DNA of 64,000 nt from Halalkalicoccus jeotgali B3 (GCF_000196895.1 NC_014297.1:434001-498000), one strand, 5' to 3'; counted from the stretch's first letter, positions 17,965-27,021 are shown. Numbers and translations: made by a program. Notes: generated by a model not told the origin, from the letters alone.

Positions 17965-18990
17965 TCAGTTCACCGAGAGTAAGCCCTTGATCACGTCGGG
18001 CGTTTTGGCACGCTCGAAGGCGTCGCCGATCCGTTCGAGCGGCATCTCGACGTCGATCGTCCCCGTCGCGTCGACCTCGTTCGCGCCGAGCAGCGAGAGT
18101 GCCGTCGGATACGTATTCGCGAACCGATAGCTTCCCCGAATATCGATCTGCCGTCGGACCGTCTCGAAGGCGTCCATCGGCACCGTCTCGCCGGGCGCCA
18201 ACCCGACCAGCACCGCGGTACCGCCGGGTCGTGGCGCGTCGAGTGCCGCTTCGATCGCCGGCGGCGCCCCGGTGGCTTCGATCACCACGTCGACACCGCC
18301 GTCGAACTCCTCGCGGAGCGTGTCCCCGACGTCCTCGGTGCGACTGTCGATGGCGAGGTCCGCCCCGCGATCGGTGGCCCGGTCCAGTTTCGAGGGCACG
18401 ATGTCGGCGACGGCCACGGTCGCCGCGCCGGCCGCCCGTGCGACGTCCATCGTTAGCAGTCCGATCGGTCCGACACCCATGACGAGCACCGAATCGCCCA
18501 CGTCGAGGTCGGCCCGGCGCACGGCCTGGATCCCGACACTCACAGGCTCACAGAGCGCGCCCTCGCGAGTGGAGACCGTCGGCGGGAGTTCGTGGACGAA
18601 CTCCGCCGGCCACGAGACGTACTCCCTGAAGGCCCCGTCGGTCCCGGGTGTCGCCATGAACTCGACGTCCGGACACAGGTTGTACCGACCGTCCCGACAG
18701 TACCGACAGTGCCCGCAGGGGACGCCGGGTTCTATCGCGACCTCGTCGCCGACGGCCACGCGGTCGACGTCCCGACCGACGGCGACGACCTGGCCCGCGC
18801 TCTCGTGGCCGAGTACCAACGGCTCGTCGATGCTGCGCTCGCCCATCCGCCCGTGATCGTACCAGTGGACGTCCGACCCGCAGATCCCGACGTCGCTCAC
18901 CTCGACGAGGACGTCCGTCGGACCCGGAGCGGGACGCTCCCTGTCTCGCAGTTCGAACCGCCCCGCGTCGACGAGTTCGGCCGCCTTCAT
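17965..18990 (-). CDS. Zinc-dependent medium-chain alcohol/polyol dehydrogenase
   Basis: A 341-residue MDR-family dehydrogenase resembling sorbitol/xylitol and threonine dehydrogenases. Catalytic zinc ligands are Cys 37 (GICGSD), His 62 and Glu 63 (GHE). The structural zinc site has cysteines 92, 95, 98 and 106. The Rossmann dinucleotide motif is VMGVGPIGLL. It is the last gene of the altronate-dehydratase operon, ten bases after it. That context suggests it interconverts a keto-sugar acid and its polyol acid (for example tagaturonate/altronate or fructuronate/mannonate), which is inference. Confidence 0.88.
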   Translation of the reverse strand: MKAAELVDAGRFELRDRERPAPGPTDVLVEVSDVGICGSDVHWYDHGRMGERSIDEPLVLGHESAGQVVAVGRDVDRVAVGDEVAIEPGVPCGHCRYCRDGRYNLCPDVEFMATPGTDGAFREYVSWPAEFVHELPPTVSTREGALCEPVSVGIQAVRRADLDVGDSVLVMGVGPIGLLTMDVARAAGAATVAVADIVPSKLDRATDRGADLAIDSRTEDVGDTLREEFDGGVDVVIEATGAPPAIEAALDAPRPGGTAVLVGLAPGETVPMDAFETVRRQIDIRGSYRFANTYPTALSLLGANEVDATGTIDVEMPLERIGDAFERAKTPDVIKGLLSVN

Positions 18991-19000
18991 GCTGATCGTC

Positions 19001-20137
19001 TCATTGTGAGGGTCCGACGCGACTTATGGCGAACTTCGTCAGTCCGTGTCTCTCTGCGGCGGTTTGGCCACCGTCGGCCACGCGAGCGAGTTCGTCGAGG
19101 ACGTCGTCGGGGTCGCTCTCGCGGGCGTCGAGGTCGATGTCCGCCGCGAGCGCCTCGGCGGTCGTCCCGTCGCCGGTCACCTTCAGCACCGGCACCACTG
19201 GGTGGCCCGTCGGGATCCCGTCGGCCGTGACATGCACGACCACGGACGCACCGGCCGCCGCGAGCGCCGTCGCCGCCTCCTCGAAGCGCGACGGGGAGTC
19301 GACCAGCACCAGCCCCTCGTCGACGGTCGCCCGAGCGCCGTAGGGAACGAACTCCTCGACGGAAGCGGTCCCCCACGTCCCGACGACCGACTCGAACTCG
19401 GTGCTTGCGGCGTGGCGGACGACCCGCTGGGCGTTCCCGGGCTGGCGCGCTTCGCGCCCGCAGGCCTCGCGGATCCCCGCGGCGACCTCGTCGTTTTCGC
19501 CCCGGTCTGCGGCGGCCTCCGTATGGGGGGCGAGTCGCTCGGTGCCGGCGACGACGACGCGCGCACCGAGATCGAGGAGGGCGTCGACGGTCTCGCCGAC
19601 GAGCGGGTCCGCGACCTCGCGGGTCGATCGATCGAGATCCGAACTCACGACGCCGACGGTCAGATCGCCGAGGGTCACGTCGCTCCGTTCGTCGGTGAGG
19701 GACGTCCGCGCGAGATCCGCGGTCGCCTCGGCGCCCGCCTCGATACATGCTTCGGTCCCGCCGGCATCTTGGATGGCCGTCTGACGGACCGGCACCCCCT
19801 CGGTGGCGATCCGCTCTGCGAACGGTTCGCTCTGGAGGTGCTCACAACCGAGGCCGACGACCGTCGTGCCCGCGACGTTGGGGTTCCGTGCGAGGTTCAG
19901 CAGGGTTCGCTCGGTCTGCTCGTGATCGGCACCGATCTGGGCACAGCCGTGGTCGTGGGGCGTGCAGATGGCGCTCTCGTTGGCGTCCGCGATACGTTCG
20001 GCCACGATATGCGAACAGATCACCGACGGGGCGACGAGGACCCGGTTTCGGACGCCGACTCGACCGTCCTCGCGCTCGAATCCCGCAAACCGGGCCCCAC
20101 TGGGGGTATGAACTCCGTCCGCGGCTGGCGTCGTCAT
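19001..20137 (-). CDS. Altronate dehydratase large-domain protein (UxaA C-terminal family), copy 2
   Basis: A 378-residue protein of the UxaA/GarD C-terminal family, which in bacteria dehydrates altronate or galactarate to a 2-keto-3-deoxy acid. Family features include the N-terminal GFEREDGRVGVRNRVLV stretch, the CTPHDHGCAQIG segment, GLGCEHLQSEP and PVVPVLKVTGDG. ATG 20137 overlaps the stop of the small UxaA subunit by one base. It is only distantly similar to copy 1 at 20442 and lacks some of its cysteine-containing motifs, so the two may form a heteromer or handle different sugar acids. Confidence 0.8.
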   Translation of the reverse strand: MTTPAADGVHTPSGARFAGFEREDGRVGVRNRVLVAPSVICSHIVAERIADANESAICTPHDHGCAQIGADHEQTERTLLNLARNPNVAGTTVVGLGCEHLQSEPFAERIATEGVPVRQTAIQDAGGTEACIEAGAEATADLARTSLTDERSDVTLGDLTVGVVSSDLDRSTREVADPLVGETVDALLDLGARVVVAGTERLAPHTEAAADRGENDEVAAGIREACGREARQPGNAQRVVRHAASTEFESVVGTWGTASVEEFVPYGARATVDEGLVLVDSPSRFEEAATALAAAGASVVVHVTADGIPTGHPVVPVLKVTGDGTTAEALAADIDLDARESDPDDVLDELARVADGGQTAAERHGLTKFAISRVGPSQ

Positions 20138-20445
20138 CAGATCACCTCCGCGTCGGCGCGGTCGCCCCGCCCACGCGCGCTCTCGCAGTTGTGCGTGTGA
20201 ACCCACTCGCCGGGAGCGATCGTCTCGACTGCCTCGCCGATCGGCTCGCCGTACTTGCGAACGACGTCGCCAGGTTGGATCGGTTCCAGTGCGACCTTGT
20301 GGCCGAACTCGACGTCCTCTTGCAGTTCGATCGCCGTCCCGCCCCAGGGAATCTCCGTGCCCGTTTCGAGGTCGTCGATGGCCGTAACGACGTTGTCCGT
20401 TTCCGCCATGTGCAACCCGACGTCGCCGAGTACTTCTCCTTTCAT
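20137..20445 (-). CDS. Altronate dehydratase small (SAF-domain) subunit
   Basis: A 102-residue protein corresponding to the N-terminal SAF domain of bacterial UxaA. The motif HMAETDNVVTAIDDLETG is at its start, GHKVAL in the middle, and GEWVHTHNCES near the end. The His-Asn-Cys-Glu region helps form the substrate/metal site at the domain interface in the family. It is sandwiched between two large-domain genes, overlapping the upstream one by four bases (ATGA) and the downstream one by one base. Confidence 0.85.
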   Translation of the reverse strand: MKGEVLGDVGLHMAETDNVVTAIDDLETGTEIPWGGTAIELQEDVEFGHKVALEPIQPGDVVRKYGEPIGEAVETIAPGEWVHTHNCESARGRGDRADAEVI

Positions 20446-21629
20446 GCGTTCCCCCGCAGTTCCGCCAGTTCGTTTGGCTGGAGTTCGTTGATCGCGAACT
20501 CCTCCAAGCGACGCTGTTCGGCGGCCGTCCGTTTGCCGCTGGCGACCGCCAGAAGGGTCTCGTAGATCCGCTCGCCGACCGCGTCGATGGATTCGCCGTC
20601 GATGATCGTACTGGCGTTTACGTCCATGTTCGAGGCGAGCCGATCCGCGGTTTTCGGGTTCCCGGTCACCTTGATCACCGGCGCGAGCGGGTTTCCGGTG
20701 GTCGATCCCCGTCCCGTGGTGAACGCGACGATCTGTGCGCCGCCGGCGACCTTCCCGACGACGCTCTCGATGTCGTATCCGGGGGTGTCCATCAGTACCA
20801 ACCCGCCGCCGACCGGGAGCGATTCGGCGTACTCGACGATCCCGCGGACGGGCGTGGTCCCGCCCTTTACGATCGCCCCGAGGCTCTTTTCCTCGATGGT
20901 CGTCAACCCGCCGTCCTGGTTTCCGGGTGTGGGCTGTGCGCCCCGGAGGTCGACGCCCATCAGCTGTGCGGCCGATTCGCGCCGCTCGACCCGCTCCAGT
21001 AATCGATCGCGGACCTCGTCGTCGACACACCGCTCGGCAAGGAGGTGTTCTGCGCCGATGAACTCGGGAGTCTCCGAGAAACTCGCGGTGCCGCCGTCCC
21101 GAACCAGCCGATCGCACGCGGCGCCGACCGCGGGGTTCGCCGCGATCCCGCTGGTCGCATCCGAGCCGCCACATTCGACGCCGAAGACGAGCTCGCTCGC
21201 GTCCCGCTCTTCGCGTCTCGCGTCGGCGATCCCGTCCCAGAGTTCGCGAGCGTGATCGACGCCCGTTCCGACGGCCGCCGCCGTCCCTCCGGCCTCACGG
21301 ATCGTGAGCGTCTCGACGTTCCGTCCCGTCGCCGCGATCGCATCGGCGATCCCGTCGGCGTCGATCGTTTCCGTTCCGAGCGCGACGACGAGTGCCGCCC
21401 CGACGTTCGGATTCTGCCCGATGCCCGATAACGTGCGCTCGATCTGCTCGCACGCCCCGTCCGGCGGGTCGATCCCCATCTGGTGGGGCGTCGAACGGAC
21501 GTTTTCGACTGTACGGTCGGCGATCGCGTCCGCGACCGCCGAGGCCGCGACTGAGGTGGGTATCACGGCGACGTAGTTGCGGACCCCTGCGGGACCCGTC
21601 GGTCGTGGATACCCGTCGAACGTTGCCAT
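20442..21629 (-). CDS. uxaA: Altronate dehydratase large-domain protein (UxaA C-terminal family), copy 1
   Basis: A 395-residue protein, the canonical large part of altronate dehydratase (D-altronate to 2-keto-3-deoxygluconate). Visible features: YPRPTGPAGVRNYVAVIPT at the N-terminus, GVECGGSDATSGIAANPAVG in the middle and TGRGSTTGNPLAPVIKVTGNP near the end. The open frame runs on to 22433 across the DctM gene, but ATG 21629 gives the family N-terminus. It is the first gene of the four-gene uxaA-SAF-uxaA2-adh operon. The 152 bases upstream separate it from dctM. Confidence 0.88.
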   Translation of the reverse strand: MATFDGYPRPTGPAGVRNYVAVIPTSVAASAVADAIADRTVENVRSTPHQMGIDPPDGACEQIERTLSGIGQNPNVGAALVVALGTETIDADGIADAIAATGRNVETLTIREAGGTAAAVGTGVDHARELWDGIADARREERDASELVFGVECGGSDATSGIAANPAVGAACDRLVRDGGTASFSETPEFIGAEHLLAERCVDDEVRDRLLERVERRESAAQLMGVDLRGAQPTPGNQDGGLTTIEEKSLGAIVKGGTTPVRGIVEYAESLPVGGGLVLMDTPGYDIESVVGKVAGGAQIVAFTTGRGSTTGNPLAPVIKVTGNPKTADRLASNMDVNASTIIDGESIDAVGERIYETLLAVASGKRTAAEQRRLEEFAINELQPNELAELRGNA

Positions 21630-21781
21630 GACACAAGGTTCTCGCCAACCGACAAAAACGTTTGCGTCGGTGATCTCCTGTTGAAAGGAAATTGACTCCT
21701 CGAACTCGTTCGTGGACGCGGACGCGTATCCGGGTTCGAACGCCGGATTCGTTCCCGATCGCGAGAGGAAACGTGAGTCGA

Positions 21782-23086
21782 TCAGGACCCGACCAGCTCG
21801 GTCGCCGGGTACGTGACGATCTCCGGGATGAAGATCGTGAGCAACAACACCAGCAGGATCGGCACGTAATACGGCAGTACCGCCTTCATCGTCTCCTCGA
21901 GGGTCGCGTCGGTCACCTTCTCGAGGACGAAGAGGATGACGCCGAACGGCGGCGTCAGTAGACCAAGCATCAGCGTCAGGATCATCACGATACCGAAGTG
22001 GATCGGATCGATGCCGGTGAGCTGGAGGATCGGCATGAAGATCGGCACGAGGATCGTGATCGCGGCGATCGTTTCCATGAACGTCCCGACGACGAGCAGG
22101 AGGCCGACCAACAGGAGGATCACGACGGTGGGATCGGTCGAGAAGGCCGTGATCGAATCGGCCATCAGGATCGGCAGCCGGAGCTGGAGGGCAACGAGCC
22201 CGTACAGGGACGCGATGCCGACGATAAACGTCAGCGCGAACGTCTCGACCATCCCGTACTGCAGCTCCTTGAAGAGGCCGCCGAGGGTGAGTTCTCTGTA
22301 GACGAACATCCCGAGGAAGACGGTGTACACGACCGCTATCGCACCCGCTTCCGTGGCGGTAAACGTCCCCGTGACGATCCCGCCGATGATGAGGATCGGG
22401 GCGAGCAGCGGGAACACCGCCTCCTTCAGGCACGTCCAGAAGTCCCCGAGGTCGAACGAGTCCTCGGTCTCGTAGCCCCGCACGTAGACGAACAACAGGA
22501 CCAGCGCCATGAGGAAGACGCCGATCAGGATCCCCGGGATGATCCCACCGAGGAACAACTCCCCGATCGACTGCTCGGCCAGCACGGCGTAGATGATGAT
22601 CGGGACGCTCGGCGGGATGATCGGGCCGATGATCGCCGACGATCCCGTGACCCCGAGCGAGATGTCCTTCTCGTAGCCCTGATCGCGCATCGCGGCGTAC
22701 TCGACGCGACCGAGCCCGGCGGCGTCGGCGACGGCCAGCCCCGACATCCCCGAGAAGATCATGCTCGCGACGATGTTGACGTGGGCCAGACCGCCGCGGA
22801 ACTGCCCGACCATGGAGTTGGCCAGATCGAAGATCCGCGGTGTCATCCCGATGCGATTCATCAACCGTCCCAACAGGAGGTAGAACGGGATCGCCAACAG
22901 CGTGAAGCTGTTGAGCCCGTAGAGCATCTGCTGGGCGATAACGCTATAGTTGAGCCCGTTCCCGAGCGGGGAGATCATGACCACTATGCACGTCGCCCCC
23001 ATGGCGATCCCGACGGGGACGCCGAGCGCGTACAACACGAGGAGCGTCCCGAGGAACAGGGCCCCGATGACGAGTAGCTCACTCAT
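21782..23086 (-). CDS. dctM: TRAP transporter large permease subunit (DctM)
   Basis: A 434-residue membrane protein with about twelve hydrophobic segments, typical for DctM, the sodium-coupled transport subunit of TRAP transporters. Family segments include FYLLLGRLMNRIG, MSGLAVADAAGLG, SSAIIGPIIPPSVPII and the late FGVILFV stretch. It overlaps the DctQ stop by eight bases. Between the hexuronate-degradation genes, its cargo is likely a hexuronate or aldonate (inferred). Confidence 0.93.
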   Translation of the reverse strand: MSELLVIGALFLGTLLVLYALGVPVGIAMGATCIVVMISPLGNGLNYSVIAQQMLYGLNSFTLLAIPFYLLLGRLMNRIGMTPRIFDLANSMVGQFRGGLAHVNIVASMIFSGMSGLAVADAAGLGRVEYAAMRDQGYEKDISLGVTGSSAIIGPIIPPSVPIIIYAVLAEQSIGELFLGGIIPGILIGVFLMALVLLFVYVRGYETEDSFDLGDFWTCLKEAVFPLLAPILIIGGIVTGTFTATEAGAIAVVYTVFLGMFVYRELTLGGLFKELQYGMVETFALTFIVGIASLYGLVALQLRLPILMADSITAFSTDPTVVILLLVGLLLVVGTFMETIAAITILVPIFMPILQLTGIDPIHFGIVMILTLMLGLLTPPFGVILFVLEKVTDATLEETMKAVLPYYVPILLVLLLTIFIPEIVTYPATELVGS

Positions 23087-23633
23087 CGGCCATCCCCTCC
23101 TCGAAGCGCCCGTGCACGGTGCCGTTGGCGATCCCCTTCAGCAGCGTTACCACGTCGATGACGGCGTAGATCAGCATGAGGACGACGCCGACGGTGATCC
23201 CCAGATAGATGTGGCCGGCCGTGACGACCCCGATCCCGCCGATCGACGTCGTCCAGTCGCCGATCGCGTTCGTACTCGTCCCCAAGAACGCGACCCACAG
23301 GAACCCGATGACGATCAGATCCCCCAGCAGTTGGACCGCAAGCCCGAGCCGCGGGTTCCACTTCGTGAGTCGTTCGAGGAGGAACTGGATCGCGATGTGT
23401 TCGCTGTTTCGGATGGCCACAGCAGCACCCAGATACGTCGCGATAATCAGTATGAACCGCGCCGCCGGTTCGGTCCAGTGGAGGTACCCGAACGTCGGGA
23501 GGTCCAACAGCCGAACAAAGATCTGAATCGTCGTCAGGATGATCGTCGTCGCGAACAGTCCGGTCGCACTATAGAGGACGACCTTATCGAAGAGATGGTC
23601 CGTCTTCAGTTCGAGTGATTGATCGATTTCCAT
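23079..23633 (-). CDS. dctQ: TRAP transporter small permease subunit (DctQ)
   Basis: A 184-residue protein with four hydrophobic segments, as expected of DctQ. The segment WTEPAARFILIIATYLGAAVAIRNSEHI matches the conserved DctQ helix pair: Trp-Thr-Glu, then Gly-Ala-Ala and the Glu-His pair. It is encoded between the binding protein and DctM; its stop overlaps the DctM start by eight bases. Confidence 0.92.
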   Translation of the reverse strand: MEIDQSLELKTDHLFDKVVLYSATGLFATTIILTTIQIFVRLLDLPTFGYLHWTEPAARFILIIATYLGAAVAIRNSEHIAIQFLLERLTKWNPRLGLAVQLLGDLIVIGFLWVAFLGTSTNAIGDWTTSIGGIGVVTAGHIYLGITVGVVLMLIYAVIDVVTLLKGIANGTVHGRFEEGMADE

Positions 23634-23685
23634 TATTAATGACTATCAATTGTCTTCCGTTGCTCACCTATGAGGCGCCGCTACG

Positions 23686-24714
23686 TCACATGTTCCGGAC
23701 GGTATCCCAATCGAAGGCCCAAGTGCTCTCGAACAACTGCTCGACGGCTGGGGCCGCCGCCTGATTGAACGCCTCGGTATCGACGTCCTCGACGATCTCC
23801 ATCCCCTGTTCGCCGAGCTCGTTGATGAGTTCTTCCTCGCGCTCCTGGGAGGTCTGTGCGGCCGACTGTGTCGCCTCCTGACCGACCTCCATGATGAGGT
23901 CCTGCTGGGACTGATCCAGACCCTGATAGAAATTCTCGTTGATGTAGATGTTCCCGTTGGCGATCAGGTGGCCGGTCAGACTCAGGTGGCTCTGTACCTC
24001 GTGGAGGTTGAACGAACTGATCTGCTCTGCGCCACCCTCGGAGGCGTCGGCAACGCCCTGTTCGAGTGCGCTGTACAGTTCGTCAAGCGCGACCGGCGTG
24101 GGCGATGCGCCGATGGCTTCCCACGTTTGGACCCACGGGTCCAGTTCCGGCAGCCGGAGGTTGAGCCCCGCGACGTCCTCGGGCGTCCGAATCGGCGTGT
24201 TCGACGTGAAGTGTCGTGCGCCGCGATAGACCTGTTGGCCGATCGGCCGTTGGTTCCCGTTCTCGATGAGCGCGTCGTGGCCCTCCTGCATCTGATCGCT
24301 CTCGAGTACCGAGAGCAGTTGGTCGTAACCCGGGAGGACGAACGGACAGCCGAAAAACCAGTACTCCGGTGCGAACTGGTAGTAGGGGAAACTCCCCGCC
24401 GAGTGCGCTTCGACACCACCTTCACTGACGATCTCGCCGATCTCGTCCTCCGACCCGTAGGAGCCACCGGGGCTGATCTCGACGGAGATATCCCCATCTG
24501 ACTCCTCTTCGATCTGTTCCTTGAAGTTCTCGGCCGCCTGAACCAGAATGTGGCCCGGTTCGAACGTGCTGGCGATTGTCATACTGGTGCCGCCGCCACC
24601 GCCACCACCGCTGCCACCGCCCAATCCTGCACACCCGGCGGTCGCCGCGATCGCTCCTGCCCCGAGACTCGTAATCAACGATCGTCTCCCGATTCCTGGG
24701 CCTCTATCTCCCAT
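23686..24714 (-). CDS. dctP: TRAP transporter substrate-binding lipoprotein (DctP)
   Basis: A 342-residue solute-binding protein. Its N-terminus has a twin-arginine motif (Arg 10-11) and a lipobox ending at Cys 28 (ATAGC), followed by a Gly/Ser-rich tether, the haloarchaeal pattern for membrane-anchored binding proteins. The mature part is DctP-like: the helix NFKEQIEEESDGDISVEI, then RHFTSNTPIRTPEDVAGLNLR, which contains the family arginine that grips the carboxylate of the ligand, and ALEQGVADASEGG. First gene of the dctPQM operon. The 5' promoter holds a TATA-like CTTAATG with an inverted repeat just upstream. Confidence 0.92.
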   Translation of the reverse strand: MGDRGPGIGRRSLITSLGAGAIAATAGCAGLGGGSGGGGGGGTSMTIASTFEPGHILVQAAENFKEQIEEESDGDISVEISPGGSYGSEDEIGEIVSEGGVEAHSAGSFPYYQFAPEYWFFGCPFVLPGYDQLLSVLESDQMQEGHDALIENGNQRPIGQQVYRGARHFTSNTPIRTPEDVAGLNLRLPELDPWVQTWEAIGASPTPVALDELYSALEQGVADASEGGAEQISSFNLHEVQSHLSLTGHLIANGNIYINENFYQGLDQSQQDLIMEVGQEATQSAAQTSQEREEELINELGEQGMEIVEDVDTEAFNQAAAPAVEQLFESTWAFDWDTVRNM

Positions 24715-24740
24715 GATTCATCACAGAGGTTTGGCCTATC

Positions 24741-24770
24741 CATTAAGAAGGTATTCTTTAAGGAGAATAT
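24741..24770 (-). promoter_or_regulatory. dctP promoter: TATA-like element plus TATTCT-n6-AGAATA inverted repeat
   Basis: On the minus strand CTTAATG at 24741-24748 lies about 27-34 bases before the dctP ATG. Just upstream, 24752-24769 reads TATTCT, six bases, AGAATA, an inverted repeat that overlaps the position expected for the BRE. It could be a regulator site. Short AT-rich arms make chance occurrence possible. Confidence 0.45.
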
Positions 24771-24868
24771 TACCACTTCAAGATGTGTTCCCGTCGCGCT
24801 CGCTGCCCGGCGATCGGGTTCGGGTAGTGAGACAGTGGACACTCCCGGTTGGACCGTTTCGGTGCGGA

Positions 24869-25657
24869 TTACACCCGCCCTTCGTGGTATCGCCACGCGT
24901 CGGACGTCCAGCCGCCGTCAGCGCGAAGGACTTCGCCCGTGACGAACGTATCGCCCCGGGCGAGGAACGTCACGCAGCTCGCCATCTCCTCGACGGTACC
25001 GAAGCGAGCCATCGGGGTTCGGCGCCGGATGTCCTCGTCGGTGTACCCCGCCGAGTCCTGTGTCTGATCCGTGATGTCCGTCTGGATGAATCCCGGTGCG
25101 AGCGCGTTTACACTGATGTCGTCCGGTGCCCACTCGACGGCGAGGGTCCGCGTGAGGTTGATGACGCCCGCTTTCGCCGAGCAGTAGGGCGCTCTCATGT
25201 GGTATCCCATCTGGCCCATCATCGACGCGATGTTGACGATGGCACCGCCGTTAGCCTGCTCTCGCATCCGCCGACCCGCGATCTGGCAGGCGATGAAGAC
25301 GCCGGTCAGATCGACGTCAATGACCCGACGCCAGTCTTCGAGATCCAGTTCGGCCGCCGGCCCGATCTTCGTCATTCCGGCGTTGTTCACGAGGATATCC
25401 ACGGCGCCGAACTGATCGACGGTCGCCTCGACCATCGCCTCGACGTCCGCGGGGTCGCTCACGTCGGCCTGAACGGCGACGGCGGTCCCGCCGTCGGCCT
25501 CGATCTCCTCGACGACCTCCGTCGCTCGTTGCTCGGACGATCGGTAGTTGATCACGACTGTGGCACCGTGGTCCGCAAGCGTGGTTGCGATACCGCTCCC
25601 GATCCCTCTTGATGCGCCAGTAACGATGGCGGTCTTGCCCTCGAACATCTCGCTCAT
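24869..25657 (-). CDS. SDR-family NAD(P)-dependent oxidoreductase
   Basis: A 262-residue classical short-chain dehydrogenase. The cofactor motif TGASRGIG is at residues 13-20, NNAG follows at about 91, and the catalytic Tyr and Lys lie in PYCSAKAG. Length and the C-terminal RADGGW are typical of the FabG/glucose-dehydrogenase-like group. It is transcribed divergently from the mannonate dehydratase and lies upstream of the TRAP operon. This suggests a fructuronate or tagaturonate reductase-like role supplying mannonate or altronate. That role is inferred from context. Confidence 0.88.
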   Translation of the reverse strand: MSEMFEGKTAIVTGASRGIGSGIATTLADHGATVVINYRSSEQRATEVVEEIEADGGTAVAVQADVSDPADVEAMVEATVDQFGAVDILVNNAGMTKIGPAAELDLEDWRRVIDVDLTGVFIACQIAGRRMREQANGGAIVNIASMMGQMGYHMRAPYCSAKAGVINLTRTLAVEWAPDDISVNALAPGFIQTDITDQTQDSAGYTDEDIRRRTPMARFGTVEEMASCVTFLARGDTFVTGEVLRADGGWTSDAWRYHEGRV

Positions 25658-25806
25658 GTGGCGTTCCTCAGTGAATCGTCCGATCCGGTATTTCTATCTT
25701 GTCCCTTCGATCCCGTCGTCCACTCTACGGGGAACTAACTGGAACGGAGCCCGCTCAGGACTCCGGAAACCCGCACTAGCTTGCAGTGAGAGAAAGGTAT
25801 TTGACT

Positions 25807-26790
25807 ATGGTTGCAATTCGTGAGGCCATGGTCAACCTCGCGGTAGTCTTACCACCGCAACCCGACGAGAGGTGGCAACTCGCCAAACAGATCGGCGTCA
25901 CGGACGTGGTCGTCCACACGCTCGAGATCGGCGACGGGAAGACGTCCTGGAGCTATCACGACTTGCTCCATCTGAAAAACTGGTACGAGGACGCCGGTCT
26001 CGAGATCAGCGTCATCGAGGGGAGCGTTCCAATCAGCGATCGTATCAGGCTCGGGTTGGACGGGCGTGACGAGGACATCGAGGAGTTCAAGGAGTTTCTG
26101 CGGGACTGCGGTCGCGTCGGGATTCCGGTCGTCTGCTATGATTGGATGGTCGGGATCCGCTGGGCGCGCACGGAGGCCCACGTCGAGGCCCGCGGTGGTT
26201 CGCTCGTGACGGCCTACTCTACCGACCGGATGCACAGAGAGCACGTCGAACCGGTCGTCGATGCTTCACGCGAACAGCTCTGGGACGCTCTCGAGTACTT
26301 CCTCCAGGAGGTCGGACCCGTTGCGGAGGAAGCCGGTGTAAAACTCGGACTCCATCCGGATGACCCGCCACGGGAGTCCCTCGGAGGGATCCCACGGATC
26401 ATCAACAGCCCCGAAGCATACGAACGCGTCATCGACTGCTACAACAGCGAATACAACGGTATCACGTTTTGCCAGGGGAACTTCGCCGCGATGGGGGTCG
26501 ATCTGCCCGAGACGATCCGGCAGTTCGGCGATCGCATCAATTTCGTCCATTTCCGCGACGTCGAGGGCGATGCGGATGGGTTCGTCGAAACCTGGCACGA
26601 CGAAGGGCCACACGACATGCTCGCCGCGATGCAGGCATACGAGGAGGCGATCGACGATGACGTGCCGATGCGGCCCGATCACGTCCCGACGATGGCCGGT
26701 GAGGACAACTCCAACCCGGGCTACCACATGAACGGACGGCTCTTCGCTATCGGCTACATGCGCGGGCTGCTCGAACAATCCGTTCAGTAA
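25807..26790 (+). CDS. uxuA: Mannonate dehydratase (UxuA-like)
   Basis: A 327-residue TIM-barrel enzyme, somewhat shorter than the bacterial UxuA of about 394 residues. UxuA dehydrates D-mannonate to 2-keto-3-deoxy-D-gluconate. Motifs match the family: HPDDPPRESLGGIPRI, the TFCQGNFAAMG segment with its metal-ligand Cys, FVHFRDVEGD, MRPDHVPTMAGE and GYHMNGRLFAIGYMRGL. ATG 25807 is chosen; GTG 25786 and ATG 25828 are alternatives. It is divergent from the SDR gene and followed by the IclR regulator. Confidence 0.9.
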   Translation: MVAIREAMVNLAVVLPPQPDERWQLAKQIGVTDVVVHTLEIGDGKTSWSYHDLLHLKNWYEDAGLEISVIEGSVPISDRIRLGLDGRDEDIEEFKEFLRDCGRVGIPVVCYDWMVGIRWARTEAHVEARGGSLVTAYSTDRMHREHVEPVVDASREQLWDALEYFLQEVGPVAEEAGVKLGLHPDDPPRESLGGIPRIINSPEAYERVIDCYNSEYNGITFCQGNFAAMGVDLPETIRQFGDRINFVHFRDVEGDADGFVETWHDEGPHDMLAAMQAYEEAIDDDVPMRPDHVPTMAGEDNSNPGYHMNGRLFAIGYMRGLLEQSVQ

Positions 26791-26932
26791 GGCTGCACCG
26801 TCGCTCCGTTCGAGATCGCGGTCGGCTCACCGTCGACAGTATCATCTCTTCTTCTCGCTTTCTCCTCTGCTCACCTCCCTGCTGTCACCTCTGAACCACC
26901 AACTGGCCTGTCTTGTGTCACGTTACCTTTCC

Positions 26933-26978
26933 ACAATATATCTGTACGTCATGATATCTGTCCAATATTGTTGGACAG
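26933..26978 (+). promoter_or_regulatory. iclR promoter with perfect CTGTCCAA-n5-TTGGACAG operator
   Basis: A TATA-like ACAATATATC at about 26934-26943 is followed by a perfect inverted repeat at 26958-26978 (eight-base arms CTGTCCAA and TTGGACAG around TATTG). The repeat covers the predicted transcription start of the IclR gene, a position suited to autorepression. I did not find a second copy in the other hexuronate promoters by eye. Confidence 0.65.
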
Positions 26979-27021
26979 ACTTAGAAACTACTATGCGGGT
27001 GAGAAACATGGGGGGTACGCA

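Noticed and set aside
20446-21174. Upstream extension of the SAF-subunit frame
   Set aside because: It lies inside the uxaA large-domain gene in another frame and consists of low-complexity Arg/Gly sequence.
21630-22433. N-terminal extension of the uxaA open frame
   Set aside because: It overlaps dctM in antisense-free but different frame and contributes Arg/Asp-rich sequence with no family match; the family N-terminus begins at 21629.
24548-25612. 354-codon plus-strand frame across the dctP start and the SDR gene
   Set aside because: It is antisense to two clear genes; proline/arginine-rich shadow.
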